Assembly: GCA_025766275.1 (NCBI GenBank)
Contig: JAFKAC010000134.1
Coordinates: 1-64,000 of the forward strand
From: Lactarius indigo
Lineage: Eukaryota > Basidiomycota > Agaricomycetes > Russulales > Russulaceae
DNA: 64,000 bases
Reading direction: 5' to 3'
Positions 20,569 to 33,200 of this stretch are shown here, piece by piece (positions within the stretch are counted from its first letter, which is position 1; each line of letters opens with the position of its first letter). The notes beneath the pieces were generated by a model. The model did not search any database. It worked only from the letters and a program-made list of their open reading frames with translations, and was not told the DNA's origin. The position numbers and the translations under genes are program-made.

Positions 20569-21812
20569 TAGTGATGGGAAAGTTCAGTTCAGTTCAGTTC
20601 TTTGGACCTTTTTGCCAAACCCCAAACTGAACCCTTGGTTCAGTTCGGGGTGTTTGGCCGAACCCTTGAACTGAACCAAGGGTTCAGGTTCACATAGGTT
20701 CAGTTCAGTTCAGGAAGGGTCCAAACCCCTAACCAAACCCAAAGGAGGAAAAATGAGCAGAAAAACATCTTTGTGCCTACTACTGGACCTTGCACTTGTG
20801 ATATGTCACAAGGTGTCACACACATGTCAGCAGGATGTGTGCTGTTGTATATGGGTCCACAGTAATTGGGGACATGTTTCTCTTAATGGGCTAAATGTGT
20901 GTAGATGTGCAGCATGGTTGGGAACAGAAATGAGGTCAGGTTGTTGCAGGTGGTTAAACATGGTTATACATGTTTGTGCATGACATGAAACTTCACATAC
21001 ATAATTGCATGAGTAGGGAATATGTTTATTTTGAGCCAATAAGGCCATGAACAAATGTGGAAAGCTAGGGAAAACAAATGAACTCAACAGTTCAATCTAA
21101 GGACAAGGTAATAAGTAGTTGGACCTAGAGTACTGCAGAACAAATTGAGCATGTAACTGCTCTATTTCCTATCTTGGATGCCAACACCACACTGCAACTT
21201 TGTCACTTACATTTATCATAGTTGAGTTCTCCTAACTTTTGAGCTTAGTGTCAGTGTGGCTCATTCTTTTTGTTCTCCAGCTTTCCACATTTGTGTGCGG
21301 CCTTATTGGCTCAAACTAAACATATTCCCTACTCATGCCACTATGTATATGAAGTTTTGTGTTATGCCCACATGTGCACAACCATTTTTGACCACCTCCA
21401 ATAACCCAACCTCATTTCTGTTCCTGACCCCACTGCATGTCTATGCACATTAAGCCCTTTAAGAGAGACATGTCCCCAATTACTGCTGACCCGCATACAA
21501 CAATGCACATTCTGCAGACTTGTGTGTGACACCTTGCAACATATCACATGCCCCAAGACCTGCAGATGCTCTTAGATGGAGTTGGGACTCAGGCCACTGT
21601 AAATAGATTTCTAATAGAATAGGTTTACAAACCCATGATATGCACTATTTCTGGCTGAGTAATTGAGTTCTTGAGATCAATTGAGTTCTGGTTCAAACTG
21701 GTTCAAACTGGTTCTCAAAAGTTCAGGATATTGCTGAACCCTGAACTGAACCATTGGTTCAGTGTAGGTTTGGGTTCGAACTGAAGTTCAGAACTGAACT
21801 TTCCCATCACTA
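20569..21812. mobile_element. Non-autonomous fold-back hAT element
   Basis: 1244 bp with 22-bp perfect terminal inverted repeats beginning TAGTGATGGGAAAGTTCAG and an 8-bp target duplication GCCTGGAG (20561-20568, 21813-21820), diagnostic of hAT. Subterminal regions are rich in GGTTCAG-type motifs. Internally 20753-21090 and 21255-21560 form a long diverged inverted repeat, so the single strand would fold into one large hairpin. There is no transposase; apparent reading frames lie in the two arms. The ends resemble those of the autonomous hAT at 53358-57925, which could mobilise it. It landed in the MULE gene. Confidence 0.9.
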
Positions 21813-22082
21813 GCCTGGAGCTACAGCTGGTGAGTGGTGTGGATCTTCATCTGCTTTCTCTTGTTTCCGTTTCTTTTGCATGCTAAGTTTGCTGATGCTT
21901 TGGCATTTCTCACAGGTCTTGTATTGGTAGCCAACTGGAAGGGCAGCCTTGCACTTTGATTGGGTACACTGGCTCTCAGACAGGGGGGAAAAGTCATCAT
22001 TTGAGGTGGGGGGCATTTGGGGAATTGGGGATCCAAATCACATTGCATACATTGTGTACTACTTTTCATGTACCTGATCATG

Positions 22083-22500
22083 TGACTTAATTACATAAAT
22101 TAACATAATTCATTTCCCAAAATATTATATGGCAAGTTAAGGTCTAAGTTTGTGCACGCAATGAGTCACATGATGTCATGTGACGTGTTAGGGGGGGGGT
22201 AAGCTGGGTCAGCTCTGATAGTGGGATTGATTTGGGTGAAAGAATTGGGTGGTTAGTGCTTTCCTCACTGCAAGTTGAGCACCAAGCCAGCCATGGATAT
22301 GGACATAAGGCATCATTACCACTGCCATGATTCATTGGAAGTATAGTTCTCTGAATGGTCACTACCATGAATCACTCAGATCCCCCAGGTGTCAGCCCCT
22401 TTGAATGGATGGCACTGTTCTCTCAGGTTCCTTCTCTTACATGTTCAGCTTAATACAAGTCAATGATAATGATATCCCACATCCAATTGCAGCAAGCCTT
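22083..22500. other. Gene-free stretch
   Basis: No supported gene; a short palindromic run TCACATGATGTCATGTGA lies at 22168-22185. Presumably 5' flank of the MULE gene. Confidence 0.35.
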
Positions 22501-22896
22501 TTTTTTTTTTTTTGAATCCATTCATGTGCACCTCAGGGCCTATTACCCTATGTAGCATGAAACTATGTACCCAAAACAAGATGGTAGGGGGGGCTCCTTG
22601 AACCGCAACCACCACCATGGGTGGTTTTTCCCACACCCAGGCTAGGACTACCCCTCACACCTTTACAAAGCCATCAAAACTAGAGCTGCCCTACCAGGCA
22701 TAATAGTGTACCCACTGAATGCGAAATGTTGAACCATGTTGAACATTGAACTGCACAGTGAATAACAATCACCAAACATGACCACAATAAGAACAAATAG
22801 CCAAATAGCAATGAAATAGACACAACATCCCTGGCTATAGAGGTAACCTGAAAATGATATAATAAATGTGGTGGAGAGATATTGGCCCCACAAAAT
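22501..22896 (-). mobile_element. Possible SINE-like poly(A) retroposon, interrupted
   Basis: On the minus strand the segment ends in ATGGATTC followed by an A-run of ~15 (plus-strand T-run 22499-22513). A box-B-like GGTTCAAGGAGCC and a weak box-A-like TAGCCTGGGTG ~40 nt upstream of it suggest a tRNA-type Pol III promoter. The 5' end may have been cut by the LTR at 22897; no target duplication found. The A-run context resembles that of the insert at 6855-7171. Confidence 0.35.
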
Positions 22897-23416
22897 TGTA
22901 ACGTCGCCACGACGTTAGCTCAACTTGAGCATGATGAGGCGATAACAACTTAGCAAATAGCCACGACCACTTGAAGGTCTGTGCTCTTGCCTTAGTGAAC
23001 ACACAAAGGTGCACCGACAAGTCTTGCTTCTGGTTCTTGAAAGTGATAAGTCTCCAGTCAAAAGTAGAGAGAAGCGAAAGGAAGAGAGAGAAAGAGTCTG
23101 ATCCTGAGAAAAGAAGGAAGTGACGATTCAAGAAGACCAAGATGGCATGTCTTGGTCTTCACCAGCTATCTTAAATACAATTCAAGCAGGCTTTCAAGCA
23201 CTGCTATGAGTCACCATAAAGTAGCGTCCAACATATCGCATAAGTAGCGCAATCCTAATACTACTACTACTAGTACTAGGATCAAGTCATGGTCCAGTCA
23301 GCAATTGTGCACAATCTCCTATCATACTACATCGTAAACTCCTAAGTCTGCAACTAATATACCTTACAGCCGTAATCGCAACCGGTACAGTAAGGGTCCA
23401 CAAGGCAAACGTGACA
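22897..23416 (-). repeat. 3' LTR of element C (hairpin family)
   Basis: 520 bp, plus-strand ends TGTAACGTCGCC and CGTGACA. On the minus strand it shows ATTTAAGATAG followed by a slightly mutated hairpin near 23120. Similar to the LTR at 1022-1536. On the minus strand it directly follows a purine-rich tract (AAAGAGGGGTGA). Confidence 0.9.
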
Positions 23417-23419
23417 TCA

Positions 23420-25301
23420 CCCCTCTTTCAGCATGAGACTCCCAACTCACCAAAAGTCACGAGCCAGCCAATCCCTCTGCTTGTCTGTGATGCGTTCCAA
23501 CGCTGTGGTGTGCTCCAAGTGGTAGATGCAGTCGTGCTTGTCATCTTGTGCACACAGGATCATGGCATGGAGCTAGCTCACCCTGGCATGCAGCCGGTTG
23601 AGTTTGTAACTCACTGCGTGGTAGCGCGTCACCTCGGCTGTGAGGGTTTCGTCGTTGATGCGGTTGAGGGCGCGGTTGGTGATTTTGTCAGATGCAAAGA
23701 CCACCAGGTCTTCATGTGGATAGGTGGGTCAGAGTGTGGCCGACACGTGTGGTTCTGCATAAAGAGGCTTGCCATAAACATGCAGCAAACCTGGTATGAC
23801 TCTGAGGATCAACGGATCTGCCCCTCTGATTATCTGAACGTGGGATGCATCCCTTTCGACACTGTCAGGCCCGGTGATGGGGTACGCAATATGATGGGGT
23901 TGTCGATTTGCCCAGAACCCTTCAGGCGCAATGACATGTGCTGGGTCTTTGGCAGTGGTGAACAGACAGTGGTCTGCAACACTGGGTATGTGCACATGTC
24001 CTCGATACATGGGGGACCCATCGGTGTAGACGAGCCAGGGGGTGATGAGGGGATTAGTAGGGTTGTGCTTCGTTCGAAGGAAGGTGTGTCTCGCCGGGTA
24101 GTAATCATTGTCACCATGGCCAGCCTCAGCAGCTGCCATCACTCCCACCACTCTCGCATCTCCCTCAGTTGGGCCGCTGCTGAGTCGAGCTGTTCCTTCT
24201 GCCATGCCACCGCCACCTTCCTCCACCCCTCCAACTTGTACTCCATCAGCGCTTGAATGCTCATCATTGCGCAGGAAAATTCTGCGAACGCCGATGAGGT
24301 CGTCACTTGGGGGGATGATGGCAATGGGTTCACGCTCACCAGCATTGTTTCAGAAGACGTGGATGACGGCTTGCTTGTTGTTGGGGTACTGAGTAGGATC
24401 TGGGAATCTGGTGATGACGTGCACCCATTCTTGCACGGTGATAGGGCCCTCTGACAGCCCGACTGGTGTGTAGGGTGTGAGTTGGGTGTTGGGAATTTCA
24501 GTGGTGTCGTCCTCTTCCAGTAGGGCATGGGTGTCTTGTGCAAGGGAGTTGAGGAGTGTCACCTGTGTGACATGTTGAAGAGGAGAAGTAGGCATGTAAG
24601 TATGTGTGGAATGAAGGAAGAGGGGATGACTTTCTTCTGTCGTTTCGTCCGTCCTTTTATCCTCCATCCTTTGCATTCGGGATTCCTGATACAGTCGGAG
24701 TGCTTCCGGCGCAAATACATCATCTTTGTTGACCCACTGGTTCTCTGAGTCTGGGTACCCCTTCCATTTGACAAGGTATTGTAGTCATCTTCCTCTGCCG
24801 AAATGCCATGCATCTAGAATTGCCTCGACTTCATATTCTTCTTCTCCATCAATCAGCTCGGGCGGCGGTTGTGTGAAGTTCTCCCCATGAAGGGGGGTTT
24901 GCTTGTACAGTGTGAGAAGATCAATGTGAAACACTGGGTGGATGCTCCACTGCATGGGAAGTTCCAATCAATAATTATAGGGGGACATCACCTGTGTCAC
25001 CCGAAAGGGTCCGTGGCATCGCACCACTAGTTTTGCTGTGGGCTGATTGGTTCGAAGGTGTTTTCCTTCTAGCCACACAAGGTCGCCGTTTGTAAACTTT
25101 GGCATATCTTTGTTGCGCACCCATGCTTCCTGTGCCTTCTTCATGAGGCGCTGTGCTTCTTCCCTGGCTTTCTTGAGCTGTGTCAGCCTTGTGGTGACTT
25201 GTGGTATCAGAGATGGCTCATCAGTCCAATCAGCATATGGATTATACCCCATCAGAAGTTGAAAGGGGGATTGTTTGGTGTGTTCGTGGGGCCAATTGTT
25301 A
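23420..25301 (-). pseudogene. Element C Pol 3' half, decayed
   Basis: On the minus strand the fragments run from the end of the integrase core (LHNNWPHEHTKQSPFQLLMG at 25250-25310) through the chromodomain (about 24760-24870, EEEYEVEAILDAW) to the C-terminal extension ending near 23420. The extension matches that of element A closely, with many Arg codons turned to Trp, His, Gln or Cys, e.g. GFRANRRPHH has become GFWANRQPHH. This is the pattern left by CpG deamination. At least three frame breaks (near 24226, 24785, 24968) make it non-functional. Confidence 0.85.
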
Positions 25302-25855
25302 TGTAACGCCACTACAGGGGCGTTGAGTACGACCTGTACTAAGTCAGTCGTTCGATCGGTAGTCCAAGCTCAGAGGCTTGACTTCAGAAGTGATGATGCA
25401 CAAGAGTCACAAGGACACACGCCACTTGGACTATAGAGGGGAGCTAAGACTCGAAGGTCTAGCGACGATGGAGATCGGGAGACAAGGGACTCAGAAGAGT
25501 TCACGTAGATGAGTGTAGTATTACACAAGAAGTCTAGTCTACCGTACAAGCTAGATAGTACTAGGCTTAAATACGCTTCGTATCGTATCAAATGAGTAAA
25601 GGAACAACGCCGTCCCCAATCTGGGAACAAAAGGTAGTACATACAAAGAACAAAGGAGAATCACGCGGGTCCGTGCGTGAGTGAGAACTGAACGGAAACT
25701 AACACATGTCGAGCCTTATCGAAAGATAACGACGATAAGCAAAGCGCGTGATAGAAGCCGGGTAAATATATCGTCCGTGTAATTGTACAGGGCTCGTGAA
25801 ACAGTGAATGTGGATCGAATGAGAAAGAAAGAACGAGTCCCATAGAATCGTAACA
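25302..25855 (-). repeat. 3' LTR of TGTTA element
   Basis: TGTAACGCC...ATCGTAACA on the plus strand, 554 bp. On the minus strand it follows the polypurine tract AACGGGGGGTAA (25856-25867). Confidence 0.95.
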
Positions 25856-25889
25856 TTACCCCCCGTTTTGACCTGAAGGCGCCTCGACT

Positions 25890-26870
25890 TCAGCACTCTG
25901 GGTCGACAAGGTCGTAAATGTCGGCATCGAGGTTGTTCTCTGGCCAAGGAGAGATGTCTAATCGGCAGTAGTGCGTTTTGAGGAAGAATAGGGGTCCCCG
26001 TTTGCCGCATTTACGACACATTTCATATTGGGGGCACCGAATCTCGTCGTGATTTGCGTCCGTTCGGAAGCATCGGCCACACCACCTCCCTTGAGTTTGA
26101 GTGGCGATGGTCGGTGGTTCTGGGACGGTGAAGGAGGTGGTGGCCTCGGTGGTTGTTGCTTGTCGAATGCGCTCGTCGGCCTGATGTGTTGTGATCACTT
26201 CTTTGACCATGCCTGCATGGCGGAAGATACACCTATAGGATTGGTGGTCTTGGCTTTGGCAGTGTCGGCAAGCGGGTCGTGGTCTGGTCGGGCAGTTGCG
26301 TACCAGGTGATGAGGACTGTTGCAGTGATAACAACGTCGGCGGTGGGGTTTGTCGGCAAGACGGGGGAATTCTAGTGGTCCCCCGTGTCGGGGGGAGAAG
26401 GGGATGGTGTAGCGAGAATGTTGGAGGGGAGTGGGAAGTGCTGTCATGCGCGCGTATTCGTTGCCGATGGTGGTCAAGGCCCCTGCGTATTGGAGACGCC
26501 TCTTCGTACTGGCTAGCATTAGGTCGACCGTGAGTTGTTCCGACCTAAGTTTGCGTGCCTTGTCCTCCAGCTCGTCATGCTTCTTGTCAAGCTCTTTGAG
26601 TGCCAGAAGTCCAGTCCTTAGCCTAGTGATCTTGGCGGTGAGGCGTGGTGAATTGAGTTCTATGAGGGTTTCATCTAACACGCATGCACGGATATCGTGG
26701 GGGTCGAAAAATTGTAACTGTTCGGCTGTGAAAGGTGGTGCTGAGACGTTTGGCCTAAGCGACGAGAGGTAGACTTCCTCTCCGTAGTGTGGTTGCCCCT
26801 TGCCCATCGTCCCTACTACCTCGGTGAACCCCTTGCGATAGTAGATGTACTTCGTGGGATTGGATCCACC
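25890..26870 (-). CDS. TGTTA element ORF3, 3' part: zinc-knuckle protein
   Basis: This is the second half of a third ORF whose first half lies at 33995-34564; the nested ATCAG element separates them and the two halves are in the same frame, giving 516 residues in total. This part has a globular segment resembling the post-chromodomain domain of the other elements (EVYLSSLRP, then LTAKITRLRTG), a ~60-residue coiled coil, and then a cysteine array. Two canonical CCHC knuckles (CYHCNSPHHLVRNC and CRHCQSQDHQSYRC) are followed by two variants (CGRCFRTDANHDEIRC and a CRKCG..HYC ending). It is probably a nucleic-acid-binding accessory protein. No stops within it. Confidence 0.75.
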   Translation of the reverse strand, partial: GGSNPTKYIYYRKGFTEVVGTMGKGQPHYGEEVYLSSLRPNVSAPPFTAEQLQFFDPHDIRACVLDETLIELNSPRLTAKITRLRTGLLALKELDKKHDELEDKARKLRSEQLTVDLMLASTKRRLQYAGALTTIGNEYARMTALPTPLQHSRYTIPFSPRHGGPLEFPRLADKPHRRRCYHCNSPHHLVRNCPTRPRPACRHCQSQDHQSYRCIFRHAGMVKEVITTHQADERIRQATTTEATTSFTVPEPPTIATQTQGRWCGRCFRTDANHDEIRCPQYEMCRKCGKRGPLFFLKTHYCRLDISPWPENNLDADIYDLVDPEC

Positions 26871-26875
26871 ATCAG

Positions 26876-27217
26876 TGTCACGCCCACGTGACATCACAGT
26901 CACGAATCGTGCCACGTCGAATCGATTGCCAGCGAAATAACTTCTTGCCAGCTGTCTCTGCCACGTCTACTGTATGTTTGCCAGCTCATCTGAAATCCGT
27001 AACTACCAGAAAACAGTCCCGAAAAACCATAGTCTGTACAAGTATAAAGAGGTAGCCATAGAGTAGTACTTTCCTTGTCTACTCTTCGTCTGTGAATCCA
27101 GTTAGTTGTCTTCTCACTTGTGTGCCATCGAGCATTCCAAGTCAGCATACTTTGCTTGTGTAAATACAAGCCTTCGAACTCGACTTAGTCACGGAACGGT
27201 CAGCTGGTACTGTGACA
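26876..27217 (+). repeat. 5' LTR of ATCAG element
   Basis: TGTCACGCCCACG...GTACTGTGACA, 342 bp; pairs with 33653-33994. Confidence 0.95.
27043..27086 (+). promoter_or_regulatory. TATA box and predicted mRNA start (ATCAG element)
   Basis: TATAAAG at 27043-27049, and GTCTACTCTT at 27077-27086, 34 nt downstream, which is the complement of the primer-binding site at 27219-27228. Confidence 0.65.
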
Positions 27218-27218
27218 T

Positions 27219-27228
27219 AAGAGTAGAC
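27219..27228 (+). other. Self-priming primer-binding site (ATCAG element)
   Basis: AAGAGTAGAC starts one base after the LTR and is the perfect 10-nt reverse complement of GTCTACTCTT at the predicted mRNA 5' end. Confidence 0.7.
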
Positions 27229-27263
27229 CCCCTTACTCCCTCGCTAGACGACACAGCGCACAA

Positions 27264-30200
27264 GTGTCGTACGAACACAGGCTGGCAGAAGCCCCGGACG
27301 GACAGTTCGCTTACATCGAACCCACTAACGATCGAAACGACAGTACCGAAAAACGACTGGTACTCAGACGGACAGCACCCAATCTCACCGACCTCGCAGT
27401 CAAAGGCCTTGTGTGGGAGCACCACAGAGGATATACACTCGAACGCACACCAGACCCCAGCCTCGACGTTGAATACTTCAAGAACAAAAACGCGTGGTAC
27501 GAAGTACTACTTGACTACCCAGGCTGGGCGACATATAACAGCGCCCGAGTTGAACGACCGCATGACTGGGGACTCCGTCTAAGATCCGATATCCAAGCCA
27601 TCCCAGTTTATGACTGGAACACTCACCGATTAGCTGTTGCAGCGTTAAAACGAAAAGGAAAGCGACGCTCACCACAGCAACCCCCGCCGTTTACACCATT
27701 ACCATTCCCGACTACGACTCCACCCACCCCAATGGCAAGTGGATCTGGCAGCACACCCTCGACAACAACGACGAATGGACCCCTCCAAGGAGGAGCACCT
27801 ACCTACTTTAATGGAGACAGAGCGAAAAGTGCCCAGTTCCTGCACGAGTTCAATCAATACCGACGCGTAAACCGGACGAACGAACGAATGGTGTCCCCGT
27901 ACCAACGGGTTGCCTTGGCACTAACCCTAATACGAGGACCAGACGTGGAGAGCTGGAATCAGTCGCAAGATTGAAAGCTCGACGCTAAAATAAACCACAC
28001 CACTCATCCCATCACCGAGACTGACGAACGATTGTGGAATGAATTTATCGACGACTATAAAAACGCCTGGACCGACACCCTCAGCAAACAAAACGCATAC
28101 GCTAAACTCACTGCCCTAACTATGACTGGCAATGCCATCGACGAATACATAGCTCAATTTGAACAACTCGCAGACGCGGCAGGATGGGACATGACAGCTA
28201 TCGGTACAGTCGACTTGTTTTGGCGCGGACTGAAGAAAGGGCTCTTGGTCGCGTGTCTAAAGCGTGGAGTAATGCCAGTCTCTATGGACGACTGGAAGAT
28301 CGCCACACGGGAAGAAACGCAACGATTCCGCACCATTACTAACTGCGTCGCCGCACTCGGAAAGGGAGCGATCCCACCGCCAAAGCCCACTATACCTTGA
28401 ACAGTCACCAGAAACGACGTTGTACCAATGGATGTGGACGCCGTAAATACGTTTACGCCACGCCAGCGAACTCCTCAGGAACAAGCAGAGTGGGAGCGTT
28501 GTAGAAAAGAAGGCCTTTGTTTCCGCTGTAAACAGCCCGGACACCTCTCGCGCGATTGCCCGAAAAAGAGAATGGGCCCTAGTCGAGTCAACGAAGTTGC
28601 CACGATCCCGACGCAGCCATCACCGGTCACCCCTGTACCCATGCTAGACAAGCAAACATTAATCTCCGGACTATTGGGGCTATCTGGTGCCGACCGAAAA
28701 CAGATGATTTCCCAAATGCTTATCGAAGTCGGAATCGACGACGACGACGACCTGGAGGGAGATAACTCCGATGAAATCAATGCCCTCTCATCCGACGAGG
28801 GGACCACACTTACTGTTCAGGTCAGAACCGAATACGGAGATACCGTACCTGCGCTGCTTGATTCCGGCGCGTCACAAAACTTCATCGACCCTATCTTGGT
28901 TCAAAGGCTCAGAATGACCACGGTCAGCATACCTGCTCGGCAAGCGTATAACGCCGACGGAACTCTGAATCAGACTGGTACCATCACTAAAGCGTGCCCG
29001 GTCAGACTCACCTGGGGAGAGCACTCATATAACACCCATCTCTATGTCACCACTCTAGGACGCCCGCGAATCATACTGGGCCACGCATGGTTTAAGGATA
29101 CCAACCCCAACATCAATTGGGCAGAAAATCGACTGCTTGGAGCAAATAGACAACTCACCTTCGAGAGAATTCATACCATCGACTCCATAGCACAACAGAT
29201 GGCAGAAAAATTCGGTACGAGCGGAACCGAAAATTTGCCACCACAGTACGCGCGATACGCCACTGTCTTTTTGGAAGACGCCGCCAAACGGTTCCCACCC
29301 GAACGAGTTGACGATCACGTGATCACATTACTCCCCGATGCCCCGCTGACGCTCCAGTGTAAAATTTACCCACTAAACGCGAAGGAGATGGAACATCTGG
29401 ACAAGTTTCTACAGGAACATCTGGAGAAAGGATATATTCGCGAATCAAAGTCGCATTATGCTTCATCCTTCTTCTTTTTAAAGAAGAAAGACAGCAAGTT
29501 ACGGCCTGTACAAGACTATAAACCGCTCAATAAGATAACCGTACGCGACACTTACCCGATCCCCCTGATCTCCAATATCCTGGATAGGCTCGCCGACAAA
29601 ACACTATTTACTAAGTTCAACATCCGCTGGGGCTACAACAATATTCGAATTAAAGACGGCGATCAATGGAAAGCCGCCTTTAAAACACCCCGAGGTTTAT
29701 TCGAACCTATGGTCATGTACTTCGGATTGACGAACTCGCCGGCCACATTCGTTCAAGCAATGAATCGAATTTTTCGCTCGCTACTCAACCGATTCCCTAC
29801 CGAGCTATTCATTTACATGGACGATATCCTTATCGCCACTACTCGTGACGTCCAGCGACATCAACTAATCGTCAGCGGTGTCTTACAGGTCCTTCTCAAT
29901 GAGAGTTACTTTTTGAAACTCTCGAAATGTGAGTTCGAAAGTACGGAGATCGACTACTTGGGTATGACCATCGCCAATGGTACCATACGCATGGGCCAGG
30001 ACAAAATCTCTGGACTGCACGATTGGCCACGACAACTCTCCACAGTTAAACAAGTCCGAAGTATCTTAGGCGTGCTCAGATATCAGCGACCGTTTATTCC
30101 ACGATATGCGCACTTAGCTCAGCCACTAACACAACTCCTTCGCAAGGACGTCCCGTTCCTCTGGACTCCCGCGCATACTGCAGCCTTGGACACGCTCATT

Positions 30201-33200
30201 ACCGCAGCCTGCTCTCGCCCCACACTTAAACAACCAGACCCTGACGTCCCGTATTCCCTTCAAACCGACGCATCGCTATATGCCATGGGAGCGATTCTCA
30301 CCCAACTTGATGCTCGAAACAAACATCAAGCGGTAGGATATTTTTCTCTGGCCTTTTCCGCTGCGGAACGAAACTATGATGTCTACGACCGCGAGTTCCT
30401 CGCTCTCGTTCGTGGCTTAGAACACTGGCGACATCTCCTCATCGTGGCACACCACCCCATCACAGTCTTCACAGACCACGCTAATCTCCTTCACTACCGT
30501 TCGCCACAACACATTAATCAACGTGTTGCTCGTCTTGTCAACATACTCGCCGACTACGACCTTCGCCTCCGTCATGTCCCGGGACCAACTCTTCACGCGG
30601 ATACTCTATCTCGACACCCTTCCTTTACCCCCACTGGTGACGACAACACCGGCGTCACCGTCCTCCCTCCTGCCTATTTTATTAACACCGCCCGCGTCAC
30701 CTCCCTCGACAATCGATGTCGACAAGCTCAGCTCGTTGTTTTCCCCTCAGATTGGGTTGATCGCTATCACCTCGAACGCTCCGCTACCATTCCCCCGATA
30801 TTTTCCCACACCGGTCGTCTTGTGATCATGGACAATCTCCCTTTGAGACGGGGGGTGATTGAATCCTTCCACGATTCAATTACCGCTGGCCACCCCGGCC
30901 AAACAAAAACCTTACTCGCGATCCAAAAACACTACTGGTGGCTGAACATGGCAAAGGACGTTACTGACTACGTGGTAGGGTGCCATACCTGCCAAGCCAA
31001 TAAAAACCTACCAGGCCGCCCTAAACCACCAATGTCGCCAATTTACCCGACCGAATCTACCCTACCATTCCACGTGGTCGCACTCGACTTCATCGTCAAA
31101 CTTCCTAAATCGATAAAGTACGATAGCATCCTAACCGTAACGGACCAAGGGTGCTCCAAGGCAAGCATCTTTATCCCCTGCAAGGAATCAATCGATGCGA
31201 TCCAAGTTGCCGCACTCTACCTGCGACACGTAATCCCCCACTACGGACTACCGACAAAAGTAATTTCAGACTGAGACCCGCGGTTCACCGCTTCGTTTAC
31301 AAGGGCACTATGCACGGCGCTAAACGTGGAACAGAACATCAGTACCGCGTATCATCCACGCACGGATGGACAATCCGAACGTACTAACCAACATCTAGAG
31401 CAGTATCTACGAATCTTCTCAAACTACCAGCAGAACGATTGGGCGAGATGGCTCCCGATAGCGCAGTATACCCTAAACACATGGGTATCCGAAACTACGA
31501 AGAAGGCTCCATTCGAACTGTTGATAGGGTTTATCCCCCACATCCACCAGCCGACGTCTACCACCACCGCGTCTCCTACAGCCACCGAGAGAATCACCGC
31601 GCTTCAGGAAGTTCGGCGACAAGCGAAAGAAGCCATGAGAATGACACAACAAAGATGGGTAAAAGATACATCGTATCAGCCTTATCGCATCAGTGATAAA
31701 GTATGGTTGGACGCGACCAATCTGAAAACAACCCATCCGACAACCAAGCTGGCTCCACGACGATATGGACCCTTTATGGTCTTACAGCGTCTTTCAGACA
31801 TGTCCTATATGCTCCAATTACCGCCAACTTGGCGTATCCATAACGCATTTCACGCAGGACTACTGACCCCGTATAAAACGACCAAGATCAACGGCACGAA
31901 AGAAGATAACCCACCCCCAGATCTTATCGACGGAGAACAGGAATGGGAGGTGGAACAACTTCTAGATTATCGCCTCTTCGGCCACAGAAAAACCCCGCAA
32001 TACCTAGTACGATGGAAGGGATATTCAGCGGCGCACAATAGCTGGGAACCACAATCCAACTTGCGTGCACCAGATCTCATTCGCGACTATAAAACCTCCC
32101 GACGTACCACCATGAACTGCATCACACTCATGGATAGTGACCCCCCTCGTCACCCCCCACAGTACCCTTGGGTCTCTGATCGCGAAACCCCACAATGGCT
32201 GCGTGCTCAGGTTAACCGGGAAGTTGAACGATGGGCTAACGTCGGTCCCACGTACGACGCATGGGAGAATTCCCCACATTCTCGCGAAGATATGTGGGGC
32301 CTCAGCACCTACATCACTCCGCAGGGTATGCACCGCCGACACTCGCAGGCCCAAACCAACCGACGGCAACGACTACTGAGAGAGGCACTGGAACAGATCG
32401 CACAGGATGAGGAAAATGAGCTCTGGGAGGGTCCACAATCGCCACTATCTCCGACGCCCGCGGTACCTCAGCTTACTCTGCCGACGCCGACTCTCGCCCT
32501 TCGCATCACTAATCCGACACCAACCTCGCCCTCACACCCGTTGCCCCCGCGACCGATTAACCCACAGGGTACGAACCAGACTAAGTCGCTCCTTGACAGA
32601 ATCGAGCGACCAGATAGGCACTGGACTATGACGCTCCCCACTAACGACTATGTTATGGAGATACCACTCGCTAACGGTACGAGAGGACGAGCTCCGTTTG
32701 TCCAGTTTCTTATCGATCAGCGCGATCGACCCGTGATCATCGCCACTGAGGGACGCAACCAACCAATCTACTACGGTCCACTGTTCGCCAAACCCCGTAT
32801 CGGCCCAGACCTCCCCTCGGATTCGCCGGACACCAGGGACTTATTCCGCGCAGATCACCCCGCACGAAATGAGGTCGATCAAGCTATGTACTTACTCGCC
32901 GATCCCAGGGTCACCGCGGAAGTATACCACCTCCGTGCATCCCTCACCAGATGCGATCAACTCGTTGCGCGTATGAAAGAAACCGAGCGAGCGTGGAGCG
33001 AGTGGAGTACTGAGGCCGCCGAAATAGACCAACAACTGGCCAACGCACGCGCAGCTTCACGTCTAAGACCTTACCTATCTGACCCCCTCCCCACGTTACT
33101 GCCATTCGCCGCCATACGTATGAATAACACCGACCAGCGTCTCGACCACCATCGCGTGCCAATCATTGGATCAGAGATCGCGTTACCCGTTCCACCCCGA

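Larger units (their letters stand above)
16547..22016 (-). pseudogene. MULE-family transposase gene, split by three insertions
   Basis: One old gene read on the minus strand. It starts at ATG 22014-22016 with a cysteine-rich motif (CTQSKCKAALPVGYQYKTCEKC). It continues past a hAT insertion (20569-21812) to the N-terminal domain (CKSKLN, LEHHMRHTPYY, VHTTWITMSETLWK, 19801-20136) and the start of the DDE catalytic core (RMDAT near 19650, then a PLSYCLL-like block). Next comes a repeat-rich insert (17990-18450, 18890-19000) encoding degenerate GGPTLT..LAHSI units. After two LTR insertions it reaches WENWYQCGRWELW, LDLLVWVLLMKLAPTYY and a SWIM zinc finger (CTCPHF..CKHL near 16700-16760). This order matches basidiomycete Mutator-like transposases. 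Frameshifts and stops are scattered throughout; not functional. Confidence 0.75.
22897..25301 (-). mobile_element. Ty3 element C, 3' part (outermost layer of the nest)
   Basis: This is the downstream half of an old minus-strand Ty3 element: end of integrase, chromodomain, C-terminal extension and 3' LTR. The reading continues at 40801-41120 after the TGTTA element is removed (duplication TGTTA at 25297-25301 and 40796-40800). The 5' half is missing; beyond ~41120 unrelated copia sequence begins. Confidence 0.9.

Noticed and set aside
22663..23140. Hydrophobic minus-strand frames resembling small membrane proteins
   Set aside because: They cross from a poly(A) insert into the element C LTR, so they are chance frames.
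25370..25642. A 90-codon minus-strand frame repeated identically at 40310-40582, looking like a duplicated small gene
   Set aside because: Both copies lie inside the paired LTRs of the TGTTA element; identity follows from LTR structure and there is no protein motif.
31151..31387. A separate plus-strand ORF bridging the stop at 31272 in the ATCAG integrase
   Set aside because: It is in another frame and lacks integrase motifs; the true frame continues unchanged after the TGA.
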